Notes under the pieces: generated by a model | What the model saw: only the letters and a program-made list of their open reading frames with translations | The model's database searches: none | What the model was told of the DNA's origin: nothing | Translations under genes and position numbers: made by a program | Source of the DNA: Chloroflexota bacterium | GTDB lineage: Bacteria; Chloroflexota; Dehalococcoidia; CAUJGQ01 | DNA length: 33,266 nucleotides | Assembly: GCA_963170165.1 (NCBI GenBank) | Contig: CAUJGQ010000045.1 | Coordinates: 1-33,266 of the forward strand | Reading direction: 5' to 3' | Shown here: positions 1-7,443 of the stretch, piece after piece | Layout: every line of letters begins with the position of its first letter | Position numbering within the stretch: position 1 is the stretch's first letter

Positions 1-962
1 CCGATGGTGACCAGCACGATCGGCTGCGACAGGCTGATCCCTGCCAGTGCCTGCAGGCGCGCGGGGCGCTGAACGTCACCGGCGGCGCCGTCAATATCCA
101 CCATCTCCGTCGAGATGCCGCTGATCGAGTTGATCTGCTCCAGCGGTCCGATGATCGTTACGATCTCCGGCTCAGAGCGGAGGGAGGTGACGGTGTAGCC
201 AGTCTTAGGCCGGCCACGGTAGGCAACGTTGACCGCCACCTGTTTGGGGTAGAAATTCTGCTTGATCTTGACGGCGACCACGGCCGTGGCCGGCTCAACC
301 GTGACGCCACCGATCGTACGACCATCGCGATCGCGGGCGTCCAGCGGCACGGGGCGCGAGAAGCTCACCGTCTGGCCATCGAGCGGCGCATCGGCGTAGA
401 CCGCCTCAATTGAGTTGAGATTGCGCCGGGTGCCACGCACCGTGGCCTGTGGCTGATCAACCGTGACGGACTCCAGCTCATAGCCGGCGGGCAACACACC
501 CACCTGGCGCAACTGTACCTTGACGTCGCGCCGCTCCACCCGTTCCAGGGTGACGGCCGCGGTCTCAGTGGCTGGCTCGCCACGTAACGAGCGATGGTTG
601 ACACGGGCCCGCACCCGTGCATCGACGGTGAACTCCTGCTGGCCATCGCCGCTGCGAGCGCCATCGGACAGGTCAACGCGGGCCAGCACCTCTTCTTGTT
701 TCAGATCCTCCAGGGCGTTGCGCGGTCCGGTCACCACCACCCGCACCTTGTCCGGCACGATCCCAGAGGCAATCAAGTTCGGCGGCACGTTCTCCGCTTC
801 GACGCGGACTTCCACCGTGCGCGTCTCGGTGGGGTTCTCGCTATTACTCACGACCACCCAAAGCACAACGGCAATTCCCACGGAGAGCAGGCCCAGCGAG
901 ATGTTCCCGGGGGCCGCCGCGAGCAACCGTTTCCAGCGGGCGCCCGGCGTCACGCCCCTCAT
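1..962 (-). CDS. ybbR: YbbR-domain protein (CdaA regulator), truncated at window edge
   Basis: The reading frame opens at ATG 962-960 and runs off the left end of the window without a stop, so only the first 320 or so residues are visible. An N-terminal hydrophobic segment (about residues 20-37, ISLGLLSVGIAVVLWVVV) is followed by repeated beta-rich modules typical of YbbR domains, for example stretches reading NVPPNLIASGIVPDKVRVVV and GYTVTSLRSEPEIVTIIGP. YbbR (CdaR) is a membrane-anchored extracytoplasmic protein that in Firmicutes modulates the diadenylate cyclase CdaA. The ATG overlaps the cdaA stop codon as ATGA, which implies translational coupling. The family call is confident; the regulatory role is transferred from Firmicutes. 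Confidence 0.88.
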   Translation of the reverse strand, partial: MRGVTPGARWKRLLAAAPGNISLGLLSVGIAVVLWVVVSNSENPTETRTVEVRVEAENVPPNLIASGIVPDKVRVVVTGPRNALEDLKQEEVLARVDLSDGARSGDGQQEFTVDARVRARVNHRSLRGEPATETAAVTLERVERRDVKVQLRQVGVLPAGYELESVTVDQPQATVRGTRRNLNSIEAVYADAPLDGQTVSFSRPVPLDARDRDGRTIGGVTVEPATAVVAVKIKQNFYPKQVAVNVAYRGRPKTGYTVTSLRSEPEIVTIIGPLEQINSISGISTEMVDIDGAAGDVQRPARLQALAGISLSQPIVLVTI

Positions 963-1828
963 CGCGCCACCTCACCGGAAATGGCGTCGCTGTCCGCGGG
1001 CCTGCCCACGAGTAGCGCTTCGGTGGCTCGGCGCAGTTTGCCGACCGAGCGGTCATCCCGTGCGAGCAGCCCGGTCAGCAACATGCGCAGCCCGGCCTCA
1101 TCGAGCTTGGAGACAAGCCGTCCATTGGAGGCCACCGAGATTGAGCCGGTCTCTTCGGAGACGATGACCGCCACCGCATCGGTGCGCTCGCTGACGCCGA
1201 TACCAGCCTTATGTCGAGTGCCAAGGTGGCCGTCCGTTGGCGCTTCGGTTAGCGGCAAGGTGCAGGCCGCGGCACAGATGCGGTCGCCCCGCACAATCAC
1301 GGCGCCGTCATGGAGCGGGGAATTTCGGTAAAACAGGTTCGAAAGCAGCTCCTCGGTCGGTACCGCATCGATGCGGGTACCGGTGGCGATGTAGTCCTCA
1401 AGGCCGGTATCGCGCTCAATCACGATCAGCGCTCCAAACCGGCGGCGAGACAGATCACGGCAGCCACGCGCCACCGCATCGACCAGCGCATCCATGGCCG
1501 GGCGGGTACGCAGTCCGGTTACACGCGTCCGCCCTACCCGTTCAAGCGTTCGCCGGATCTCCGGTTGGAACACAACGAACACCGCCACGACCAGGCCGGT
1601 TGCCAGCCGGTCGAGCAGCCAGCGCAGGGCGGTCAGGTTGAAGTAGTTGGCCAGCACATAGGCAGCGACGAAGACGATCGCGCCACCGCGCAGCAGGGCC
1701 ATGGCCGTGGTACCCCGCAGCAGAGACAGCAAGGCGTAGATGATCACGGCGATCAGCGCGATATCGAGCACGCTCCGGGCGTCGATATCGCGGACCGCGT
1801 CGGCGAAGGTCCGCACGAACTCAGGCAT
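959..1828 (-). CDS. cdaA: Diadenylate cyclase CdaA (c-di-AMP synthase)
   Basis: This 289-residue protein is a membrane-bound DAC enzyme that condenses two ATP into the second messenger c-di-AMP. Three hydrophobic segments near residues 20-37, 46-62 and 77-92 precede the DisA_N domain. Both diagnostic motifs are intact: DGA at 174-176 (LHDGAVIVRG) and GTRHKAGIG at 203-211, the local form of the RHR nucleotide-binding motif. The length matches the CdaA/YbbP family. The gene lies 38 bp downstream of argF on the same strand and overlaps ybbR by four bases, so argF-cdaA-ybbR is probably one transcript. CdaA next to YbbR is the conserved arrangement; argF as the leading gene is less usual. Confidence 0.95.
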   Translation of the reverse strand: MPEFVRTFADAVRDIDARSVLDIALIAVIIYALLSLLRGTTAMALLRGGAIVFVAAYVLANYFNLTALRWLLDRLATGLVVAVFVVFQPEIRRTLERVGRTRVTGLRTRPAMDALVDAVARGCRDLSRRRFGALIVIERDTGLEDYIATGTRIDAVPTEELLSNLFYRNSPLHDGAVIVRGDRICAAACTLPLTEAPTDGHLGTRHKAGIGVSERTDAVAVIVSEETGSISVASNGRLVSKLDEAGLRMLLTGLLARDDRSVGKLRRATEALLVGRPADSDAISGEVAR

Positions 1829-1866
1829 AGGCAGCCTTCGTTCTGCCGGTGTGATGGCGAATCAGG

Positions 1867-2784
1867 CTAGACGCCGCCGAGCACCAGCGCGAGCAGCGCC
1901 TTTTGGGCGTGCAGCCGGTTGCCCGCCTGCTGGAAGATCACCGACTGAGGCGATTCCATTGCCTCGTCGAGGATCTCTTCCCCCCGATGGGCCGGCAGGT
2001 CGTGCATGATGACGGCATCGCTGGCCGCGACACGCATCAGATCCAGCGACACCTGGTAGCCCGCAAAGGCGCGCTGGCGGCGGATACGCTCGGCCTCTTG
2101 GCCCATGCTCGTCCACACATCAGTGTATACCACCTCAGCCCCACCCACGGCCTCTGCGGGCGAACGGACCACCGTCACCGACCCACCGGCATCAACCGCA
2201 TAGCCCTTTGCCGCTTCGAGCAGATCTCCCGGAGGCTCATACCCTGGTGGCGCGGCAATGGTCATCCGTCCACCGAGCATGGCGACCGCCATCATGAGCG
2301 AAACACAGACGTTGTTGCCATCTCCCACGTACGCGACGCGCTTACCCTGAACCGACCCGAAGCGCTCGGTGATGGTGAGCACATCCGCCAGTGCCTGACA
2401 GGGATGCTCCTCGTCCGACAAGGCATTGATCACGGGCACGTCCGCGAAGCGCGCCAGTTCGGTGATGGTTGCCTGAGCGAAGGTGCGGGCCACGATACAG
2501 TCAACGTACTCGTTGAGCACGCGTGCGATGTCTTTGACGGGCTCGCGCACGCCAATGCCGACTTCGGCCTGGGACAGGTAGATGGCATGGCCGCCGAGCT
2601 GCTGCATGGCCCGTTCGAAGCTCACGCGCGTTCGTAGCGACGGCTTCTCGAACACCAGCGCAATCGCCTTGCCATGCAGCAGGTCGCCGTGGCCCTCGTG
2701 CTTGAGCCGAAGTGCGGTGTCGATCACCAACCGCAGGTCGGCGGGGGAGAGATCAGCAAGCGTCAGCAGGTCGCGTCCGTACAT
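1867..2784 (-). CDS. argF: Ornithine carbamoyltransferase
   Basis: This 305-residue enzyme transfers the carbamoyl group from carbamoyl phosphate to ornithine to give citrulline in arginine synthesis. The carbamoyl-phosphate loop reads SLRTR at 49-53, the SxRTR form. HPCQ is at 127-130 and the SMG ornithine loop is in DVWTSMGQE around 222-230. The C-terminal HCLP motif reads HDLP (261-264), so the usual cysteine is an aspartate. The downstream PAHRGEEI context is conserved and argues against aspartate carbamoyltransferase (HPLP). ATG 2784 is preceded by a GAGG-type ribosome binding site. It is the first gene of the minus-strand argF-cdaA-ybbR run. Confidence 0.93.
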   Translation of the reverse strand: MYGRDLLTLADLSPADLRLVIDTALRLKHEGHGDLLHGKAIALVFEKPSLRTRVSFERAMQQLGGHAIYLSQAEVGIGVREPVKDIARVLNEYVDCIVARTFAQATITELARFADVPVINALSDEEHPCQALADVLTITERFGSVQGKRVAYVGDGNNVCVSLMMAVAMLGGRMTIAAPPGYEPPGDLLEAAKGYAVDAGGSVTVVRSPAEAVGGAEVVYTDVWTSMGQEAERIRRQRAFAGYQVSLDLMRVAASDAVIMHDLPAHRGEEILDEAMESPQSVIFQQAGNRLHAQKALLALVLGGV

Positions 2785-2814
2785 CGGTTCCTCAATGCTG
2801 CATGCGGCCGGGCC

Positions 2815-2843
2815 AGGATATCACCCGTCAATCGAGCACTCAA
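2815..2843 (-). promoter_or_regulatory. Candidate sigma-70 promoter for argF-cdaA-ybbR
   Basis: On the minus strand TTGAGT (2843-2838) and TATCCT (2820-2815) are separated by 17 bp. The predicted start near 2808 lies about 24 bases before the argF ATG. Each box matches consensus at four of six positions, so this is a moderate call. Confidence 0.4.
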
Positions 2844-2855
2844 TTTTGCCGCCTA

Positions 2856-2885
2856 TTGACGATAAGCCCTTGACGGGCTTATGTA
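2856..2885 (+). promoter_or_regulatory. Candidate comEA promoter with a palindrome in its spacer
   Basis: TTGACG (2856-2861) and TATGTA (2880-2885) are 18 bp apart. Between them lies a perfect inverted repeat, ATAAGCCC (2862-2869), TTGAC, GGGCTTAT (2875-2882). A palindrome filling the -35/-10 spacer is a typical repressor-operator placement. The -10 is weak. A second TTGACG at 2870 forms the loop of the palindrome. Confidence 0.4.
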
Positions 2886-2927
2886 ACCATACCGGAATGC
2901 GTGTGCGCTGCCTCTCGGGAGGGTACG

Positions 2928-3509
2928 ATGTCTGCCTCCCGCACGCTCCTCATCGGCCTGCTTGCCTTCGCCGCTGGCGGCCTGCTCATTGGCGCCGCGG
3001 TCATGCTCCGAATGCCGGCACGGTCTACCGCCCTGGAGGTGCGGCTGCCTCCGGCTTCCGCCATCCCCGCGGATGGCAGGCACATCGTCTCCGTTGCCGG
3101 CGCCGTCCAGCGCCCTGGGCTCTACCCGTTCGTCCCCGGTGATCGCATCGCCGACGCGATTGTCGCCGCAGGCGGTGCGGCAGACGGCGCGGACCTGCTC
3201 GCCATCAATCTTGCCCGGCGGCTGCGGGATGAAGACCAGGTGGTGGTGCCACGTCAGGGTGAAGCTGCTCCGGTCCAGGTCGCCAGCAGTGGCGGCGTAA
3301 CGGCCACGGGTCGCCGGATTGACGTGAACACCGCCAGCCCGTCTTCGCTCGAGTCGCTACCCGGTATTGGCTCCGTCCGTGCGCAGCGCATCGTCGAGTC
3401 ACGCCAGAAAGACGGCCCATTCTCCGAGCCGGCCGACCTGGTCAGACGCAAGATTATCCCTCAATCCGTGCTGGATGACATCATCGAGTACATCGACACC
3501 CGCTCATGA
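2928..3509 (+). CDS. comEA: ComEA family DNA-binding competence protein
   Basis: This 193-residue membrane-anchored protein binds incoming DNA during transformation. An N-terminal transmembrane segment (LLIGLLAFAAGGLLIGAAVML) is followed by an SLBB-type domain (IVSVAGAVQRPGLYPF and on) and a C-terminal helix-hairpin-helix DNA-binding domain (VNTASPSSLESLPGIGSVRA). I chose ATG 2928 because GGGAGGG sits five bases upstream and translation from it starts directly before the membrane segment; an in-frame GTG at 2901 lacks a comparable site. The stop overlaps the comEC start as ATGA. Domain order and length match ComEA of Gram-positive bacteria. A role in DNA uptake is inferred from the family. 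Confidence 0.92.
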   Translation: MSASRTLLIGLLAFAAGGLLIGAAVMLRMPARSTALEVRLPPASAIPADGRHIVSVAGAVQRPGLYPFVPGDRIADAIVAAGGAADGADLLAINLARRLRDEDQVVVPRQGEAAPVQVASSGGVTATGRRIDVNTASPSSLESLPGIGSVRAQRIVESRQKDGPFSEPADLVRRKIIPQSVLDDIIEYIDTRS

Positions 3510-5749
3510 CCGCTGCGCTGTTTGCTGCTGCGTGGGTCTTGGGCATCGCCTGCGCTGCCTGGGCCCCGGCCGGCGTTGCATCTGGCGTGACGATTGCCGG
3601 AGCGGCCCCCGTCTGGTTCACCCGTGGCCGCTCCCCCCGCGCTGCCTGCCTGGCGCTGTCCTGCGCCGGTATCGCGCTGTTGGGCGCCTGGCGCGGGCAG
3701 ATGGTGACGGACGGCGTCGCTCCCACCAGTGCTGCCCGCTTCGCCGGGGGCGGGCCCGTCCTTCTCACCGGCGTGGTCGCAGCGCCCCCCGACGAGCGAG
3801 AGCGGCACCAACGGCTGCGAGTGCAGGCACGCTGGATTGAGCGCGACGGCCACCGCGCCGGCGCCAGCGGCGGTGTGCTGGTGCGCATACCATTGGGCCG
3901 CCGACCCCGGGCCGGGGATGTGGTAGAGGTGGAGGGTACCCTTGAGCTTCCGGCGCAGTTGCCGGGCTTCGACTACCGCGCGTATCTCGCCCGGCAAGGC
4001 ATCGATGCAGAGATGGCCTACCCGCGCCTGCGCCGGATTGGCTACGAACCACCACCTGCACCGGTCCGAATGCTGCACCACGTTCGTCAGGCGGTGGTGG
4101 CCTCACTGAACCGGGCACTGCCGCAGCCGGAAGGGGCACTGGCCGCCGGCATCCTTACCGGCGTCCGCTCCGCCATCCCCCGTGACCTGACCGACGACTT
4201 CAACGCATCAGGCACTTCTCACCTAATTGCGATCTCCGGGTATAACGTCGCCCTCCTCGCTGGTGCGGTGATGAGCGTGCTCGCCGGTCTCATTCACCGG
4301 CGCTGGGCGGCGCTGATTGCCGCGCTGGTCATCACCTCTTACGCCATCTTTGCCGGGCTGTCTGCATCGGTCGCACGGGCGCTGATCATGGGCCTGCTCC
4401 TGATCTGGGTTGACCGGCTCGGACGGCCGTCCGCGCCACTGGTCTCCCTCTCACTGGCGGCCGCGCTGATGACCGGGCACGATCCTCGCATCCTCGATGA
4501 CCTAGGCTTCCAGCTCAGTTTCGCCGCCACCGCCGGCATCATGCTGCTACAGCCGGTCCTGCATGACGCTGGCCGGGGCTGGATTGGCGACGGCGATGGC
4601 TGGGGCCGGGCAGCGCTGCGGGCAGCGCAGGACACCGTCTCCGTCACGCTCGCTGCGACGGTCGCCACATTGCCCGTCATGCTGCATGCCTTCGGCCGTG
4701 TGTCGCTGGTGAGCGTGCCAGCAAATCTACTGGCGGCGCCGCTGTTCCCGGTGGTGCTGCTCACCAGCGGGCTGGCGGCACTGTGGGGATTGCTCTGGCC
4801 GCCGGCAGCGGTGCTCGGCGGGATGGTCGCCTGGGCCCCGCTTACGATGACCATCGCGATCGCCCGCGGCATGGCCGCGCTACCGATGGCACAGGTATCA
4901 ATTCCAGCTATCCCGGGCTGGGGCGCGCTTGTCCTGGGTGCAGGGCTAGGGCTCCTGCTGATGTGGCTGCGTCATAGCCGTCGCGCAGCGCCCGCGCCGC
5001 CGGATGGCCATTCGCTACGCATATCTCCGCTGCTGGTGGCGAGCGCGCTGGTGCTGGCGGCGCTGGCGTTGAATTTGTCTGCCGTCATCGGGGGACGCTC
5101 GGACACGGGGCGCCTGGAGGTGGTTTTCGCCGAGGCAGGAGGCGCGCCTATCGCGCTGGTCACCGGTCCCCAAGGGGAACGGGTGCTGGTCGACACCGGA
5201 CCATCGCCGGCAGCGCTGGCCAGAGCCGTCGATCCCCTGCTGCCGGTTGCCCGCCGTCAGGTCGACCTGGTCTTACTCACACGGACCAGCAGCACATCCA
5301 GTGGTGGGCTGGCCGAGGCGGTCGAGCGCTACCGGCCGGCCGCGTCACTTGCGCCGGAAGCTGAGCGTGATGCCACCGGCGGAGCGATTGCGACCATGCC
5401 GCTCACCGCAGGCAGCGTGGTGCATCTGTCGCGCGGCGCACGGATCGAGGTCGACGAACCGCAGGAGCGCGGCGGACGGCTGCGGCTTACGGCCGTTTGG
5501 GGCGAACGGCGCATCGCGCTGACACCCGATACCAGCGCAGACGCGGGCCCATTCCATCAAACCGGAGCGCCTCCCGGCGTGCTCGCCGTTGCCCTCGCTG
5601 AACAATGGCTCCCCGCCATCTCCGTGCGCGAGCAGGGACCCGTGCGGTTATCGACCGACGGCGCCAGACTGCGGCTGAGCCCGGCGCGCGGACCGTTGCC
5701 GGCGCTATCCGCGTCGACGGCTGGGAGAGGAACGGGCCTGCTTCGATGA
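3506..5749 (+). CDS. comEC: ComEC/Rec2 DNA-uptake channel with degenerate metallo-lactamase domain
   Basis: This 747-residue polytopic membrane protein is the channel that carries single-stranded DNA into the cytoplasm. An N-terminal OB-like extracytoplasmic domain (to about residue 170) is followed by the Competence domain with its signature, GILTGVRSAIP near 215 and SHLIAISGYNVALLAG near 238-253, and many membrane helices. The C-terminal beta-lactamase-like domain starts near residue 530. Its fold motifs remain (RVLVDTGPSP), but where the HxHxDH metal site should follow VDLVLLT the sequence is RTSSTSSGG, with no ligand residues. The gene is translationally coupled to comEA. It is full length, so loss of the metal site looks like divergence rather than truncation. 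Confidence 0.93.
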   Translation: MTAALFAAAWVLGIACAAWAPAGVASGVTIAGAAPVWFTRGRSPRAACLALSCAGIALLGAWRGQMVTDGVAPTSAARFAGGGPVLLTGVVAAPPDERERHQRLRVQARWIERDGHRAGASGGVLVRIPLGRRPRAGDVVEVEGTLELPAQLPGFDYRAYLARQGIDAEMAYPRLRRIGYEPPPAPVRMLHHVRQAVVASLNRALPQPEGALAAGILTGVRSAIPRDLTDDFNASGTSHLIAISGYNVALLAGAVMSVLAGLIHRRWAALIAALVITSYAIFAGLSASVARALIMGLLLIWVDRLGRPSAPLVSLSLAAALMTGHDPRILDDLGFQLSFAATAGIMLLQPVLHDAGRGWIGDGDGWGRAALRAAQDTVSVTLAATVATLPVMLHAFGRVSLVSVPANLLAAPLFPVVLLTSGLAALWGLLWPPAAVLGGMVAWAPLTMTIAIARGMAALPMAQVSIPAIPGWGALVLGAGLGLLLMWLRHSRRAAPAPPDGHSLRISPLLVASALVLAALALNLSAVIGGRSDTGRLEVVFAEAGGAPIALVTGPQGERVLVDTGPSPAALARAVDPLLPVARRQVDLVLLTRTSSTSSGGLAEAVERYRPAASLAPEAERDATGGAIATMPLTAGSVVHLSRGARIEVDEPQERGGRLRLTAVWGERRIALTPDTSADAGPFHQTGAPPGVLAVALAEQWLPAISVREQGPVRLSTDGARLRLSPARGPLPALSASTAGRGTGLLR

Positions 5750-5800
5750 GCAGCCGTCACGACGGCGCTGTTTCCGCTAAGCTTGGTGACATCGCACCGC

Positions 5801-5806
5801 GGAGGT
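5801..5806 (+). promoter_or_regulatory. Consensus ribosome binding site that decides the rph start
   Basis: GGAGGT lies six bases upstream of an in-frame CTG at 5813. The in-frame TTG 5783 and GTG 5786 lie upstream of this site and cannot use it. The position supports CTG initiation of rph. Confidence 0.6.
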
Positions 5807-5812
5807 CTGCTC

Positions 5813-6601
5813 CTGAAACGCCCCGATGCTCGCCGCCTGGACCAACTTCGCTCCTGCAAGATCACGCCCGGGGTGCTGTCCTTCGCCGAGGGTTCGGCGC
5901 TCATCGAGATGGGCCAGACGCGCGTCCTCTGCGCCGCCTCGGTTGAGGACCGGGTACCCCAGTTCCTACGTGGCAAAGGCACCGGCTGGGTCACGGCTGA
6001 GTACGCCATGCTTCCCCGCGCCACGCACACACGCACCCCGCGCGAGGTGGTGAATGGGCGGGTCGGCGGCCGCACCCACGAGATTCAGCGGCTCATCGGC
6101 CGCTCGCTCCGTTCGGTGATGGATATGTCCGCCATCGGCGAGCGCACCATCGCGATTGACTGCGACGTACTCCAGGCGGATGGCGGCACGCGCACCGCCG
6201 CAATCACCGGCGCCTACGTAGCGCTGGCGCTGGCGTGCGACCGGATCGTGCGGGATGACGCCGCCCGTGCGGCCCCTCGTGAGGGGTTGCTGGCGGCGAA
6301 GCTCCGAGAGGCCGGCCTTGCCGGACGGCACGGCTGCCGGCAGGCGGTGGCCGCCGTCAGTGCTGGCATCGTCGATGGACAGGTGCTGCTGGACCTGGCG
6401 TATGCCGAGGATTCCCGCGCTGAGGTGGACTTCAACGTGGTGATGACCGAGGACGGCCGGTTTGTCGAGGTGCAGGGTACCGCCGAAGGTGAGCCATTTC
6501 CGCGCGAGGCGCTGGACCGCATCCTCGGCACGGCCGAGCAGGGGATCCGCGAGCTGTTGGGGTTGCAGCGCCAGGCGCTGGCGGCGGTCCGTGGTGGCTA
6601 G
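5813..6601 (+). CDS. rph: Ribonuclease PH, probable CTG start
   Basis: This 262-residue phosphorolytic 3' exoribonuclease trims tRNA 3' ends. Family blocks are clear: [11 protein letters not shown] at the N-terminus, [19 protein letters not shown] with the phosphate-binding arginines, the block [20 protein letters not shown], and [19 protein letters not shown]. Starting at CTG 5813 gives [13 protein letters not shown], which aligns with the usual MKRPDGR start, and a perfect GGAGGT sits six bases upstream. TTG 5783 or GTG 5786 would add about ten residues with no obvious ribosome binding site. It follows comEC by 63 bp. Its stop overlaps the stop of the convergent HIT gene as CTAG. Confidence 0.93.
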   Translation: MKRPDARRLDQLRSCKITPGVLSFAEGSALIEMGQTRVLCAASVEDRVPQFLRGKGTGWVTAEYAMLPRATHTRTPREVVNGRVGGRTHEIQRLIGRSLRSVMDMSAIGERTIAIDCDVLQADGGTRTAAITGAYVALALACDRIVRDDAARAAPREGLLAAKLREAGLAGRHGCRQAVAAVSAGIVDGQVLLDLAYAEDSRAEVDFNVVMTEDGRFVEVQGTAEGEPFPREALDRILGTAEQGIRELLGLQRQALAAVRGG

Positions 6602-7251
6602 ACGTAGTGACCCAGCTCTGCGCCGCCCAGCAGGTAGATATGCCCGCCCGGCTGGGTCTGCAGCGCATCCCATCCGAAGTCGGCGGCAAAGCGAAAGCCG
6701 TACGGGCAGAGATCACGACCGAGACGCACCAGCTCCCGCCCCATCGCGCCCACCATTTGCTCATCGGACCACAAGGTGTATTGGCCGGCCTCTGCCCGCG
6801 GCTCGGCCACCATCACCACCGGTGGCCATCCACTGTGCCGGCGCGAAATCGTGAACTGCGCCGTCTCAAGCACCGGCTCCGTGACGCCGGCGCGGCCGGT
6901 CAGCGCTTCCATTGCGCCACCACCAAGCACATGAATGTGCGCGTGCGGCTGGCTCTGCAGAGCATCCCAACCAAAATTGGACACGAGCCGAAACCCGTTG
7001 GGGCAGAAACGCCGGCCCATTTCCGCTGCCACCCGGCCAGCATGCCCAAGATTCGACCAGAGGTCCTCCTGGAGGCGGTGCGTCTTTGGCACCGTCAGCA
7101 GCATGAGCGGCAGCCAGCGCAGGACGTTGCGGAAGACGATGATTTCGCTGTCTTCGTGAAGGATGTCGGCCGGTGACTGGCGGGCGATGATCGCACAGAA
7201 GATGCAGCCGGGCACAGCGCCATCCTGATGCTGGTGAGCGCCGCCCCCCAT
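6598..7251 (-). CDS. Tandem HIT-domain protein, second copy degenerate
   Basis: This 217-residue protein carries two HIT-like units. The first has a CIFC pair (residues 16-19) and an intact histidine triad, HAHIHVLGG at 103-111, typical of nucleotide hydrolases or transferases. The second repeats the same local sequence, [10 protein letters not shown] followed by GGHIYLLGG (about 193-210), but only one triad histidine remains. FGWDALQ plus S/T plus QP in both halves shows internal duplication. One active unit with one structural unit is reminiscent of GalT-like proteins, but the substrate is unknown. ATG 7251 is the start, 15 bases from the predicted transcription start. The gene converges on rph with overlapping stops. 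Confidence 0.85.
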   Translation of the reverse strand: MGGGAHQHQDGAVPGCIFCAIIARQSPADILHEDSEIIVFRNVLRWLPLMLLTVPKTHRLQEDLWSNLGHAGRVAAEMGRRFCPNGFRLVSNFGWDALQSQPHAHIHVLGGGAMEALTGRAGVTEPVLETAQFTISRRHSGWPPVVMVAEPRAEAGQYTLWSDEQMVGAMGRELVRLGRDLCPYGFRFAADFGWDALQTQPGGHIYLLGGAELGHYV

Positions 7252-7272
7252 GCGGTCTGTCGCGGCTCAACG

Positions 7273-7302
7273 ATTGTAGGAATGCGCCGGAGCCAGGGTC
7301 AA
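7273..7302 (-). promoter_or_regulatory. Promoter for the HIT gene
   Basis: On the minus strand TTGACC (7302-7297) and TACAAT (7278-7273) are 18 bp apart. The predicted transcript starts near 7266, giving a leader of about 15 bases before ATG 7251. It is back to back with the DUF1015 promoter; the two TTGACC boxes form an inverted pair 12 bp apart. Confidence 0.6.
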
Positions 7303-7314
7303 TTGCCGTCCGCT

Positions 7315-7343
7315 TTGACCGCAGCTGCCATGCTGCCTATGAT
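7315..7343 (+). promoter_or_regulatory. Promoter for the DUF1015 gene
   Basis: TTGACC (7315-7320) and TATGAT (7338-7343) are spaced by 17 bp, a near-consensus sigma-70 promoter. The predicted start near 7350 leaves a leader of about 95 bases before GTG 7444. I see only short GC-rich inverted repeats in that leader. Confidence 0.6.
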
Positions 7344-7443
7344 CGGACTGCGGTGGCCGCCTGCCCGCCAGGCACCCCGGCCGGTAGCGGCCTTGACCAT
7401 CGATATCACCCTGCATCCGATGCATGGCTAAGGGGGGCCGGTA

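Noticed and set aside
594-1331. Long plus-strand frame opposite ybbR and cdaA
   Set aside because: It crosses two confidently identified minus-strand genes, has low-complexity arginine- and histidine-rich composition and matches no family; it is a GC-rich shadow.
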